Shown: positions 34,335 through 45,909 of the stretch, piece after piece | Layout of the letters: each line of letters starts with the position of its first letter | Numbering within the stretch: the stretch's first letter is position 1 | DNA from: Elephas maximus indicus | Taxonomy: Eukaryota > Chordata > Mammalia > Proboscidea > Elephantidae | Length of the DNA stretch: 64,000 nucleotides | Reading direction: 5' to 3' | Assembly: GCF_024166365.1 (NCBI RefSeq) | Contig: NC_064825.1 | Location: forward strand, 98,842,480 to 98,906,479 | Position numbers and translations under genes: made by a program | The notes under the pieces: model-generated | Databases searched by the model: none | Seen by the model: only the letters and a program-made list of their open reading frames with translations | Told to the model about the DNA's origin: nothing

Positions 34335-34997
34335 ACTCAGTCGGCTGTGGAAGTCATCAACAAAGAAAACTTGCTGTGTCATAGAATCCGAGCACTGGTC
34401 TCTCATCAGCTACTTCAGCTAGTATGAAGCAGCTCCATGAGGTCCAGGCCCCTCACCCTTATTTCTCCTTTCTGAGAATCAGTTTGATTTTCATTATTCT
34501 GGTTTCCTAGACTTGAATGCGAGCTCTTGAGGGCCCTGTTTGAATTCCCGAAGGCTCTCATGATCCCGTTAGAAGCAAGGAAGGCCCTCAAAAGGAGCGT
34601 TCAGTCCAAGCAGGGATCTACTTGATCCTTGTTACTCGAATATTTTTTAGAATGCTGCACATCACTTGCTTATAGGATAGCTGCTTGGCTGGTAAGTTTT
34701 AAGCTTGAAATACCGGTGCAAGATTTACTGCCAGCCCCCAGATCCAGCTTCACTGTTTCAGCTTTCCATGCTTCCACCAATGACAGCCATTTAAGATGCC
34801 ATATTAATCATGTCCTCAGTACATAGGAATAGTAGCCATGCTGTGCGTGCTATCCCACTTTCGCAGATCACCCCGACTGTTTGCTCTCCCCTCTCCTCTT
34901 TGGGGTGCGCTTACTGGCAATTTCTAACTATCCTAAGAAATAGGATTCATTTCTCTGCTTTGAAAGCAATGGATTGGGAGGCAGTAAAGTGAAAAAG
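34335..34997. other. Unassigned unique sequence
   Basis: No gene or repeat recognised. Confidence 0.4.
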
Positions 34998-35009
34998 GGT
35001 GAAAGATAC

Positions 35010-35211
35010 CCACCCATTGCCATCAATTCTGGCTCATAGCAGCCCTATAGGACCGAGTAGAAGAGTAGAACTGCCCCATAGAGTTCCCAAGGCTGTAAAC
35101 TATATGGAAGCAGACTGCCACATCTTTATGCCAAGGAACAGCTGGTGGGCTCGAACCGCGACCTTTCAGTTAGCAGCTGAATGCATTAACCACTGTGCCA
35201 CCAGGGCTCCT
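35010..35211 (-). mobile_element. AfroSINE, long subtype with small internal duplication
   Basis: An antisense copy from ccacccattgccatcaattc to ccaccagggctcc. It has the subtype segment ggctgtaaactatatggaag and gcagactgccacatc, and the unit gagtagaa is tandemly duplicated near 35055-35072. A perfect 12-bp TSD (ggtgaaagatac) lies at 34998-35009 and 35212-35223. Confidence 0.93.
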
Positions 35212-35259
35212 GGTGAAAGATACAGTTAGGTTAAAAAGCAAAATAACATTAGCAGTGGA

Positions 35260-35480
35260 AAGAGTAAAAAGTGCTGATTCTATCTTGTCCTGACTATTTA
35301 GGTTTATGACCTTGAAGAAGCAATTATACCCTCTCCAGACCTTAATTTCTCCATCTTTAAGATTAGGCGCTTTGGAGCTCATACCTCTTTCATTCATTCA
35401 CTTATTCAGCAGATGTTTACTGAGTGCCTACTATATGTCAGGCCTTAATCGAGGCATTGGGGATATAAATAAACTATTCA
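35260..35480. repeat. MIR/L2-like fragments
   Basis: MIR-like (ttatgaccttgaagaagcaa, ccttaatttctccatc) up to about 35370. Then comes an L2/MIR-like motif (tactgagtgcctactatatg through ggcattggggatat). Confidence 0.6.
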
Positions 35481-35756
35481 GTCCTTGATAATCCAGTGAA
35501 AGCCATGGATGTTCTCAGAAAAAAATTCAAACACACACATAGATATTTTGTATATACTTTTTGGGGGTTCATGACCTCCATTCTCCAGGGACCCCAAATT
35601 AAAAATTTCTCATCTAGATAGTCTCTAAGGCTCATGTTTTATGAAGTTAAAACTTGAAGCTTAGGCTGCATCATCAAATCTTGGATTTTAGTTGCTCCTC
35701 CCCCCACCCCCAGCCACACTCGGTTGCATTTTTTTTTAGTATATAAACTGAACACA

Positions 35757-36770
35757 ATTAAATCTGTTTTTATTTTATTTTTTATTGTGCTTTAGGTGAA
35801 AGTTTACAGAGCAAATTAGTTTCCCGTTTGAATGCTTGTACATAAAGTTTCATGGTCTTGGTTTCATTCCCCACAATGTGTCAGCGCCCTCCCCATTTCT
35901 GCCCTGCTTTCCCGATGTTCTTTCGTCTTAATTATCTACTGCTTCCTTCACTGTCTTCTTATAATTGATTGTTCTAAGCAGTACATTCCTCTCGAGTGTT
36001 GTTGTTTATCTTATGTGCTTGTCTGTTGTTTGGCTGGGAGGTAGTTTCCAGCAATGGCTTCCTTTTTCTGGGTCAGAAGGATGTCTTAGAGCCATAGACC
36101 TGGGGGTTCCTCCACTTTCTGTCAGACCAGCAAGGCTGATATTTTTGGTGAATTTTATTTTTTTGTTCTACAATTTTCTGCCACTCTGTCCAGGACCCTC
36201 TGTTATGATCCCAGTCAGAGCAGTTGGTAGTGGTAGCTGGGCACCATCTAGTTCTTCTGGTCTTGGGGTCTTTTAGGCTGTGGTTCATGTGGCCTATTAG
36301 TCTTTTGGACTAATTGCTCCCTTGAGTCTTTGGTCTCCTTTACTCATCTTCACTCCAGATAGGAAGAGACCAATAGCTGTATCTTAAATGGCCGCTCACA
36401 AGCTTTTAAGACCCCAGACTCTACTCACCAAAGTAGGATGCAGAACATTGTCTTTATGTACTACATTGTGCCAATTGACACAGATGTTCCCTGAGTTTAT
36501 GGCCCTTTGTCTTCTAGCTGAGGAACTTCATTCCATGAGGTGTTTGGTTATGTCCAAGAGGTTTCTCTGACTTTACCCCTTGTGTGCTCTTTATGTATGC
36601 AGAAATATCCGCCACCAAACCTATATTTGCCTGTGGGAGTCTTCCCTTACATACTCCCGTAACTCTTGGTGTATCTACCCATGTATTTGTTATTTCATAA
36701 ATTATTGTTTGTTAATACTATTGCTCTGTTGCAATTATATTATGATTTTTGGTCCCTGTTTTTTGGAGAA
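35757..36770 (-). mobile_element. L1 3' UTR, antisense, 5'-truncated
   Basis: About 1 kb of L1 3' end in reverse, starting ttattgtgctttaggtgaaa. It continues through blocks seen in the other L1 tails (tggtagctgggcaccatcta, cttttaagaccccagact). It differs enough from the others to be an older subfamily. No ORF remains. Confidence 0.85.
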
Positions 36771-37689
36771 CAAATCTTTAGAACTTAGTTAATACTGTAT
36801 GTGGCTAGATCAAACGCTGAATAGCAGATCAGTAATCGCAAGGCAAGGCATGTGCAGAGCTGAGGAATAGAAGCAGATGAGAAGTTATAATGATGAAACC
36901 CAGCTTGGGTCCTGCAGGCATCTCAAAGGGACAATCCATCTTTTAGGCTAAGTGTTCTTGGCAAACTTTGGTGGTTTCATGGAGGAAAGAGAAGTTTGTG
37001 TTGGAACTGGACATTAAGGTCACAATGTTAGGGCTTGTAGCAAAGACTGATTTCCTCTGGTGCTTTTGATCCCACCAGGGAAAATCACAGCTAAACAAGA
37101 CAGGGATTCCCCGAAAGGAATGGAAAAAACCATTTCTAACCCTGTCGGGTTGGTTGTCTGCTTTCTCATGGCATAGCAAGGGGCTTTATGGCAGGAAGTT
37201 CTGCGGAGGTCTTTAGCAAAAGAGAAATTGGAAGTCTTAAAGGCTCAAAATGTACATGGAGGGGTTAGGGGCCAAAGGTGTCACCCTAGTTCAGAGTCTT
37301 TCAGAGCCTATTTCTTCCCTGTCCTCAGTGCCGCAGAATTCTTCCTTTCACTGAGGAAGTCCTGAGTTTTCTTCATTTAGGGCAAAAGGGCACTTATTAA
37401 CTTGAGTACTAATCAAGTATTGATGCAAAATTTATTTTGGGGAGAATTAGGCACTCTTGTTGGACACTCCCAGGGTGAACAGCCAGCGAAGGTCATTGCT
37501 GGGAGATGACCATGGACGTAAAGTGATGAGTCTTTTTAAAGACCCAGATTAGGATCTGGACTTGAAAAAGACTTTGTGGTAGATTATGGGAAGATAGGGT
37601 GAAGTCTGTGTATTTCTACTTAAAGATTTCTATTTAAGCAGATCACTACTGCTGAGGCTACAGTATAAGAAAATGTGTCTACATACAAA
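36771..37689. other. Unassigned unique sequence
   Basis: No gene or repeat recognised. Confidence 0.4.
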
Positions 37690-37830
37690 CCGGTTCTTCC
37701 TATTTTCTCATCTGTAAGATGGGGATAATAATAGCACCGTCTACCATAAAGTTCTGGTGAGGATTAAATAAGGTAATGCATGTAAAATGCTTAGCACCTA
37801 GTCCGTGCTTAGTTGTTATTGTTATTAAGG
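37690..37830 (+). repeat. MIR SINE 3' half
   Basis: ttttctcatctgtaagatgg, ataatagcacc, gaggattaaataaggtaatg and tgcttagcacctag follow the MIR order. Confidence 0.85.
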
Positions 37831-38883
37831 TTTTTTGTCTTTTTTTTTCCCCCTGCCTGATATGTAACGTCATACAAAGCTTAGGTCATAGCATCAGCAG
37901 CCATAGGACCAGAGCTATTCTCTGAGTGACAGATAAAAGATAATCTCTTCTGGAAGCATCTGTCCATTTGCTCCATAGCCTGCTAGTGCCCGGGATTGCC
38001 CGGCTGGGAACAAACCAGAAGGGCTGATAGGGAAATCTTTTTCTCTACCTTATGTATCTCTACATGAAGACTTTTTAGTTTCATTCCCCTTTAATTCCTT
38101 GCCTTCAAATTCTTTTTCAAATCGATTGAATTTAATCACAATTGTTTTTGCAAATCACCCTCTTTAGACTTTTTGATCAGGGAGAAAAAGTGATTTGCCT
38201 AAGATGGTTGCCATTCACTTACTACTTTCAGCTTCTATCCAGTCATACATTTTCCTAGCTTAGGCGATTTCCACGTAGGAAAGAGTAAAGGAAAAATACA
38301 AGGGCAAGAATAGGTAACGCAATTTGCTGTTATAAATGATGTTTTCTCTTCCTTTTCATACATATTTTATCTTTGTCTTTTCCTTCTTTTCATTTTACTT
38401 TTCACTCTTTGAATAAATCTTTTTGTCTCCTCTTGTCCCCCTCCCCTAGATAAAAACAACCTTTGGTCCCTTCCCTTTGATCCACTTAATTTGACTCCTT
38501 GTCCTATGAGACATTTCTTTCATATCTTGGCTGGAAACCTCAGGGATGATTATAGGAAGACTCTGATGAGGATTCTCCATTTTCTGAATAACACCAGAAA
38601 AAAAAGGGACCAACCTTTATACCTTCAGACCAGCCGAACACATCTGAGCCCATTCCAAAGAGAAGGAAAAGATGTTTCTGTTTATTTTATTTTAGTAGAC
38701 CTTGGACCTTTCCACAGACCTTTCTACAATTTAGCTCAGAACCTACGCATTGCTTCCACTCAGTGACACTTTTTTTTTTTTTTTTTAACTAAAAGGCTCA
38801 GGGACATATCAAAAGCAGCCTAGACAATGGTCTTTGCCATTTCTTCTTTGCAGCCTTTTAAGGGAAGGTGAAGATAGCATAGT
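37831..38883. other. Unassigned unique sequence
   Basis: No gene. A 91-codon frame at 38491-38766 has no recognisable domain. A T run lies at 38770-38786. Confidence 0.4.
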
Positions 38884-39145
38884 CAAACCTAATGGTTAAG
38901 AGCCGTGGACTCTGAGATCAGCGAGAGGTTGGTTCCCACCTCCCTTTGCCCCCAGTTCTGCCCTTAGCTGCATGCTCTTGAGCAAGCTATATTCCTGAGT
39001 CAGTTTCCTCAACTGTAAAATGAGGGTATTCAACGTACCTGCTCCATAAGATGGTTGGGGAGATGAAATGAGATGTTCGTAAACACCGAGTCCTATGCTT
39101 TAGGTGTGTAATATGTACTCACTCTGTAGTAACTGCAATTATTGT
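38884..39145 (+). repeat. MIR SINE, nearly full length
   Basis: The element opens aatggttaagagccgtggac, keeps the core (gctcttgagcaagctatatt, tcctcaactgtaaaatgagg) and ends near the tail at 39120-39145. Confidence 0.85.
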
Positions 39146-42104
39146 GAAGGCAAATCCCTGCACATCCAGGATGACAAGGAGTTCTGGAATAGCTGAAATA
39201 GGAACAAGGCAGCAGAAAGGTGAACATAGAGTCACCACGAACCATGAGGTAGGAGATGAATCTAAAGTCTAGGAGTCCCCACGAGTGTCTGGATCTTACC
39301 AAGATCTTCCGGATGTTGAGAGCTGGTCTGGGAACCCCTCTGGAGCTGAACAAATAGTGATGGCATACGCTTGCTCAGGGCTTCTGGCGTCCAAGGAGAG
39401 CTGGCCGATTAACCTGCAATGACTTACTCCATGTTGACCCTTTAATAGCTCAACTGGCAAATTAATTAGGTTACCCCTGTAAGGCAGTCATGATCCCCAG
39501 AGTGAACTCATCATGAAGGTACAGACTTCACGTTTAGTAAGAAAAATACCAAGAGAGGAAATTGATTCACCATTTATTTTGAGGGGGAGTGAGTCCACTT
39601 TTTTTTTTTCCTTTTCCTTTAATTAAGGGATCTCCTTCAGCCTCGGGGTTCCTATAAGAGCACTGGGCCAGGGATAAGAAAAAGAGAGCAGGAAACTTAC
39701 TTACTATAAGTGGGATTCTATATCTGGAAAATGTGTTAATTCTTATCTGCTCAGGAGACAGCACATAAACTGACAGCCTATAAAATTTTTTTGAAGGAAA
39801 ACTCAGATCTAGCCCTCCAAACTTTTTCTTTTGGGTTTTCACCACCTCCGAACCTTAGCACTACATTTAATGAAATAAAATTTAAATGAAAGGGGAAAAC
39901 AGTTCCCTCCCCCACCCCAGTACATTTCATTACGCCTCATTAAAAAAAAAAAAAAATTAAAATAGTCTCAGGTAATGGAACACAGAAACTGTCATTTATG
40001 ATAGCAATTTTATAAGAAAAAAAAAAATTTTATTGATAGTTTCCAGAATTAAAACTTCTTCAATTTTATTTATAAAACAAATATATGTATTTTTTATTTT
40101 AGTCTGTGATATCAATAGATGCCTAACCAAACGTTTTCATGTATTTGCAGGCTTCTATAACCTCTCCGATTCATAGGTATTTCCCTTTCAAAGTTACCCT
40201 GTAGAAGTTTGTCCAAAAAAAAAAACCTGCTTCAAGTAATTTTGCACAAGAAATCCTTGTATTTAAATATGAAGTGGCCATAAAACAGTTATTGCTTCAA
40301 ATAACAAACAAATGATATTTTTAAACTCCAGAATTCAAATGCAACTTTATTGCTTCTTTAAAGATAAGCTATTAGCTTTTGAAGTTATTTTTAAATGATG
40401 CTGGGAGAAAAGGAAAAAAAACTGAAAGAAAACCTTTTAAAATAAACTGTATAATTTGCTCTATTTTATTGACTTAAAATCCTGTTTCTTTGTTTCCCAA
40501 AGAGCTACCTCTCAGCTAATCTGATATTATTTAAAATGAAATTCTGTGTTTCATTTTTTGTGTTTGTTTTCTGTATGACCAACTTGTATAACACTAAAGA
40601 CAATTTATGCCAGTAAATATCATCATTTGGCCAAAGCTCAAATATCTAAAAAGATCTTTCATTTGTGCATATAGAATATTCACTTTTTATATGGCACAAA
40701 GGGAATATGAAACCTGGCTCCACAGAAGGGTATGTGATAATTCATTAATATGCTTATTTGGGGGCGGTGTGCCCCATTCTTCCACTATTCATAAATTTCT
40801 TCCTTAAATTTGAAAATAACATCTTTTTTTTTTACTTAATCCTTTTTTAGTTAGAAATACAGTTTTTAACCAAAATATTTTTCCAGAGACAATTTTAAAT
40901 TAAGGGCATTTTTTTACTAGCATAATTTTTTTAAAGAGTTTATATGTTAGTCTTAGGCTGATTTCATGTCTATTTTTCCTTTCTGTCTATACTTACAGAT
41001 TATAAAATTTATAGATCTTAACATCAGAACAGATTGTTTTATTTATAACATTTATACTTATATAAGGATTACACGTTACACTGAATAGTGACGTATTTAT
41101 TTAGTGCTTTATTTTTGGCCACATTATTTTTGTTGAAGGTTTCTTTTTATTGTTGTTTGTTTTTTTAAGGAGGACCTTATAATCAATTAAAATAGTAGAT
41201 TCCGACCATTACATGAGGAGTCATATTACAGGATTAAATGACTTTAGGAAAATTTCTGGAAATGATTAGAATTCAAACAATCGAATGTCAAAAAACAGAA
41301 AACAGAATTGTTCCCAAATGATTTAACTAAATTCTTTTTTAAAGTCTCACAAATCTTGAATTGTTTTTCATACTTTGTGTCATGATCACCAACCTGTTGC
41401 ACTTAAAGGTATTATGTAGGCCGTGGAAAAGAGAAGGTGAGATATGAGGCAATTAAAAAGATGAAATTCTTTACATAGTCACCCACCTCCTTCTCACTGC
41501 CATTTTCCTGGGCAGACAGGCACAACCTGGGGGAAAGTCTTTTCCATACATACAAGCTTTTCCCCCATCCTTCTTGGTAGCTGTTTATATGGCCCGTATA
41601 GGGAAAATATGGCTTTTAGAGCTCTATTTTTAATGGAGGTTTTATGGTGGTCAGAAGGGAAGTTCAATGCCTGTTAATTCTTCTTGCTGTTCAAGGGGGT
41701 AGGAATTGTCCCTTCGATGTCATGCGCCTCTTCTTGAAGTCTAACATGCATTTCCTAAAAATGGGGAAGGCTGTGATCCTGGAAGATCCTTAAAGGATGA
41801 GGGAGAAATATGTCATCAGCTAGGAAGTGACTCAGAGAAGAAACGGTAAAAAAAAAAAAATAGGGAGCTTATTCCAATATCTTAGCTCAATGATGCCATC
41901 AAAAACCTGACACTGTATGCTTGACATCTAGTCACATGTTGTTAATTTAATTATGGCTCTTTTGTCTGTACACACACATACTCCCAAGCAGAGGCACTCG
42001 CCCATTTTTCTCACCTAGAAGGCCAAACAAACCATTTCTGTCTCAAGATACCCTAATGTTAAAACATAGTCTTGTGCTGACTTAAGCTAACCAATCAATA
42101 TACT
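39146..42104. other. AT-rich stretch without recognised repeats
   Basis: Nearly 3 kb of AT-rich complex sequence with no SINE, L1 or LTR recognised. No coding exon is seen. In loci of developmental regulators such repeat-poor AT-rich stretches often hold conserved non-coding elements. Conservation cannot be judged from one sequence. Confidence 0.45.
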
Positions 42105-42174
42105 AAAACCAAACCGGTTGTGGTCGAGTCGATTCTGACTCATAGCGACCCTATAGGACAGAGTAGAACTGCCA
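42105..42174 (-). mobile_element. AfroSINE tail fragment
   Basis: Only the 3' half of an antisense copy remains (aaaaccaaaccggttgtggt through gtagaactgcc). It is 5'-truncated with no clear TSD. Confidence 0.85.
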
Positions 42175-44289
42175 GAAGATATGAATTCCTCTAAATTTTA
42201 TTTAAAATCAAAGTGGAGTCTATCTGCCACATGAATAAGCTAAGTATTCACTTTTTTTTTTGTCATATTAACGTTATTTTTGTCTTCAAAAATAGTTTAC
42301 CCTCAAGTCTGATTTAAACCTCAGAACCCTTTTTGCCTATTTAAAAAGACTGATTGTGAAACTGTGCCGTTATCAGTGTCTGATGATGCTAAATCAAAGT
42401 TATCTCTGAAGAAAATATTAAAATAACTTTAAATCTTCAACCCTGAATATGGGGAAACTCCAAACTGAGTTAGAAGAGATACTATCTAGAATGGTTCAGC
42501 ATCAGTATCATGTAAAAAAAAAAAAAAACTCAAATTTTCAAATCCTGTGAAGAGACGAAGAAGACTGATGGTACTGCATCTTTGTAAACTACCTCGAGAT
42601 CCTTAGAAGGAAAGTGACAGATAATATAATTACAACCATTAATGTTGCTGACACCATTATTATCTACCGAGGCTTTTGTTATTAAAAGGTATATATGCTC
42701 AAGAGAAAAAAAGGGGAAAATGTATAGCAGGATAATTAAAGAAAGAAAAATTAAAATATAAAAAAAGAAAAAAATATGATCTTAGGAAATTAAATTTGAA
42801 GGGCTGCTTGAGGTAGGTTTAAACACGTTAATATCAAATGAAATTCTTCTCTGTACCACTCTCCTTTTATTGGGACTTACTTGCATAAACTCAGAATTTA
42901 TACACAAGAAGTATTTTTTTTTCCCATTGATCTGTCAAGCTTATGTAAAACTGTGCTGCTGTTAAATTTACCAAATATAGAAATTACTACTCTCTTTAAG
43001 AGATTTTTTTCAAAACTAGGAGCAGGATTATAAAGGCGGGAGGAGAGTCAGTGCGCCCCTCACCCAGATAAGGGGATTAGGGGCTTTCTGAGTCATAAAG
43101 ATGGCGAACTTTTAACATTCTTAATTACTCCATAATGACACGATCCTTGCAAAAGCAGTAATCAGTGTTAAATATCCTGAATAAAAATAATACAACTTTG
43201 GGGAAGGATCTTCTTTTAGGGGAAAAGAAAATGCTAGCCATGTCTGCAAAAACAAACAAGAGGGATGAATCTAATATATTCGTATGTTAGAAATACAGAT
43301 TTGGAGGGAAACATTTTTGTGGGGAAAATTCTCAGCAACTAAAAAATACATATTCGATTTTAGGAAAAGCATTCAGTGCAGTGAAAAAACACTCTTAAAA
43401 AAAAGCACTGAAATCTGTGAAGACATTAAATTTTGAAAATATCCTATTGAATCTTTTACTCTAAATTTTATTAATTGGTTTTCTTTCTTTTTTTCTTTGT
43501 GTTGATATAACAACATTGATCTCAAAGCTACTCCTTGTAGACTGGCTATAATTTGGCCTTCTAAGAGCTAATGAGCTGCCTGTATTTAGCTGGCTGTTTC
43601 CTGTTCTGGAAGAGTCCTCATACCCCTCTTCTGTTTGCACTGAAAATATGTTTTACCCAGTAGAGTACAGAGGCACTTGTTTTTATTTTCCCTTTCTTTC
43701 TGGGTTTTTTTTTTTTTTTTGCAGATTTTCACATCATGCTGCCATGATGAAATCAAAGTCAGTTGGCCCCTTACTCCATCAAAAAATAACCAATCCAAAA
43801 AAAAAAAAAATGTTTTTTAATGATCTCCTTTTTCTTTCCTTTTTAATTTTTTTTTTTCCCCCTTGCAAAGCAAATGCCTTTTACTTGTACCAAATGAATA
43901 GTCCTTCTGTAGTTAGGGCTTTTCTTTTGGGACCACTGTAGCATGTCTACTTTTGAGACCCATTATTATGACGCTCTGGGTAAAACAATCTTGGGGAAAT
44001 ATCAGAGCTAAGCAAAGTAAACACTCGAAATGAACAAGGTGTGAGTCTGGCACTGACTCTAGCAGTGCCAAAAAAAAAAAAAAAAGCCCCTGTTTACTCT
44101 TGGTTTTCTGTGAGGGCTGAGGACTTCGCGTGTCCTTGAGCACGCAGAGCTCTGTGGTAGTCTCCACCAAAATCAAGCTCAGGCTCTAGATGAGGCACCT
44201 AAAGCAGAGTTTATGTGGAGATGCATATATGCACAGGCCTTTATGTAAGCCGTGTCTTCCCATCCAACCTGTTTGTGAGGACGTTTATT
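42175..44289. other. AT-rich unassigned sequence
   Basis: No gene or clear repeat. T runs (43706-43722, 43847-43858) and A runs (43797-43811, 44069-44085) account for the longer frames. Confidence 0.4.
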
Positions 44290-44298
44290 CCAGTCTAA

Positions 44299-44657
44299 AG
44301 GGTTCTGGTGGTGCAGTGGTTAAACACTCAGCTGCTAACCAAAAGATTGGCGGTTCGAACCTGCCAGGTACTGTGGAGAAGATGTGGCAGCCTGCTCTCA
44401 TAAAGATTTCCTGTTGCTGTAGAGTTGATTCCTACTCATAACGACCCTATAGGACAGAGTAGAACTGCCCCATAGAGTTTCCAAGGAGAGGCTGCTGGAT
44501 TCTAACTGCTGACCTTTAGTTAACAGCTGTGCTCTTAACCACTGTGCCACCAGGGCTCCGTAAAGATTACAGCCTTGGAAACCATAGGGGGCAGTTCTTC
44601 TCTGTCCTATAGGGTCAATGTGAGTTGGAATCGACTTGACAGCTATGGGTTTTTAGT
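44299..44657 (+). mobile_element. AfroSINE (outer) interrupted by another SINE
   Basis: A sense copy of the long subtype: ggttctggtggtgcagtggt, ggcggttcgaacctgccagg, then after the insertion attacagccttggaaaccat through gagttggaatcgacttgaca. A 9-bp TSD (ccagtctaa) lies at 44290-44298 and 44658-44666. Confidence 0.9.
44409..44560 (-). mobile_element. AfroSINE (inner) nested in AfroSINE
   Basis: An antisense copy from tcctgttgctgtagagttga to ccaccagggctccg. An 8-bp TSD (taaagatt) from the outer SINE lies at 44401-44408 and 44561-44568. The inner insertion is younger than the outer. Confidence 0.92.
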
Positions 44658-44910
44658 CCAGTCTAATTGATAGTTTTGAAAATAATAGTTAAATTCAGAT
44701 CAACTGGTTATTAATCAGTGACTGACGTGCTTTGCTTGATTACCTGACTAACATACGTTGTTGCATTCTCCCCCTCCCTTGTAGAAGTTGATGCAACACG
44801 GTTGACTTCTTCATTCATTTATTTAACAGAAGATTTTTGTGGCTGATTAGCCAGATATTAGATGTAAATGAATGAGTGACTTGCTAATGTTGATCGTTGA
44901 ACTTTACATA

Positions 44911-45070
44911 AAACCAAACTCATTGCCGTCGAGTCGATTCCGACTCATAGTGACCCTATGGGACAGAGTCAAGCTGCCCCATAGAGTTTCCAAGGAGCGC
45001 CTGGTGGATTTGAACTCCTGACCTTTTGGTTAGAAGCCGTAGCACTTAACCACTATGCCACCAGGGTTTC
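44911..45070 (-). mobile_element. AfroSINE
   Basis: A well-preserved antisense copy from aaaccaaactcattgccgtc to tgccaccagggtttc. A 13-bp TSD with one mismatch (tgaactttacata and tgaactttatata) lies at 44898-44910 and 45071-45083. Confidence 0.94.
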
Positions 45071-45419
45071 TGAACTTTATATAGGCCTGTGGATTTTTTA
45101 AAAGTGATCCTTGACTGTAAGGTTGATGCATTTAGAATTAATCTTCATTAATGTCCTGTTAACAACAACAAAAAATGATAACTCCTAGTGAGGAGTAACC
45201 AAGCCATCTTCTACTATTTATGCCTTCATTTAAATAAATAGGAAAAAATTCTTGGAAATACGTGCTTATGGTTGGCAGCTTTCCACCTTATCCTCCAATA
45301 CGCTTACAGGTGCAGAGCTATCTTTTGTCCTGTTTACATAGTCTTCCATTTTTCAGGGTTTGCAGGTTGGCTTGAATGAGCCAATCCCAAAGTCATTCAG
45401 CATAGAATTTTGAGATTCT

Positions 45420-45560
45420 TATGGAGCAGATAAGGACCGTCAGGCTCATCCAGCCAGGCTAAACTCCCCATTTTACACAAAGAGATACTGAGTCAAAGTG
45501 AGGGACACCAACTTGCCTGAAGTCCACAGGGCATTAGTGGCTGGTATGCGGTTAGAACCT
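45420..45560 (-). repeat. MIR SINE
   Basis: Antisense MIR-like order: ccccattttacacaaagaga, caacttgcctgaagtccaca, and ggttagaacc. Confidence 0.65.
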
Positions 45561-45617
45561 TCTAGTCTGATTAGGTCTGGCTCTGCACAGAGTAGGCATG
45601 GGGTGCTGCGTTCCTGG

Positions 45618-45909
45618 CAGGGGTGGATTACACATATCATGAAACCCATGTGAAATTGTAAGTAAGCAACAAGTAAGCCCATGCTTACCTTGCTTACTCG
45701 ATAATCTGCCCCTCTCAGGGACTGTAAATGTGAGAAGAGGCTTCAGTTCTGTAGGAAGGTGCTGTGAGCTTGAGAGAGAGCCAGATGCCAGCCAAACCTA
45801 GAAGCGGAATCTTTGACGTGGTGAAAAAATGTGCAATTGTTCATTACGGATGATCTGGTAAGCAAGGTAAGCACTATGCTTACCTTGCCTATTGGATAAT
45901 CTGCCCCTG
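45618..45909. mobile_element. Non-autonomous hAT DNA transposon
   Basis: A 292-bp element with terminal inverted repeats caggggtggatta and gataatctgcccctg, the CAGGGG...CCCCTG pattern usual for hAT elements. An 8-bp TSD with one mismatch (gttcctgg at 45610-45617, attcctgg at 45910-45917) flanks it, the TSD length of hAT transposases. No transposase frame is present. The right terminus (45876-45908) has a near copy inside the element (45681-45713; 3 mismatches in 33). Each copy forms a strong hairpin, and the one at 45862-45888 has perfect 12-bp arms with a 3-nt loop. I do not know the family name. Confidence 0.85.

Noticed and set aside
44299-44400. tRNA gene
   Set aside because: A- and B-box-like motifs are present but belong to the tRNA-derived head of an AfroSINE. 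No cloverleaf is complete.
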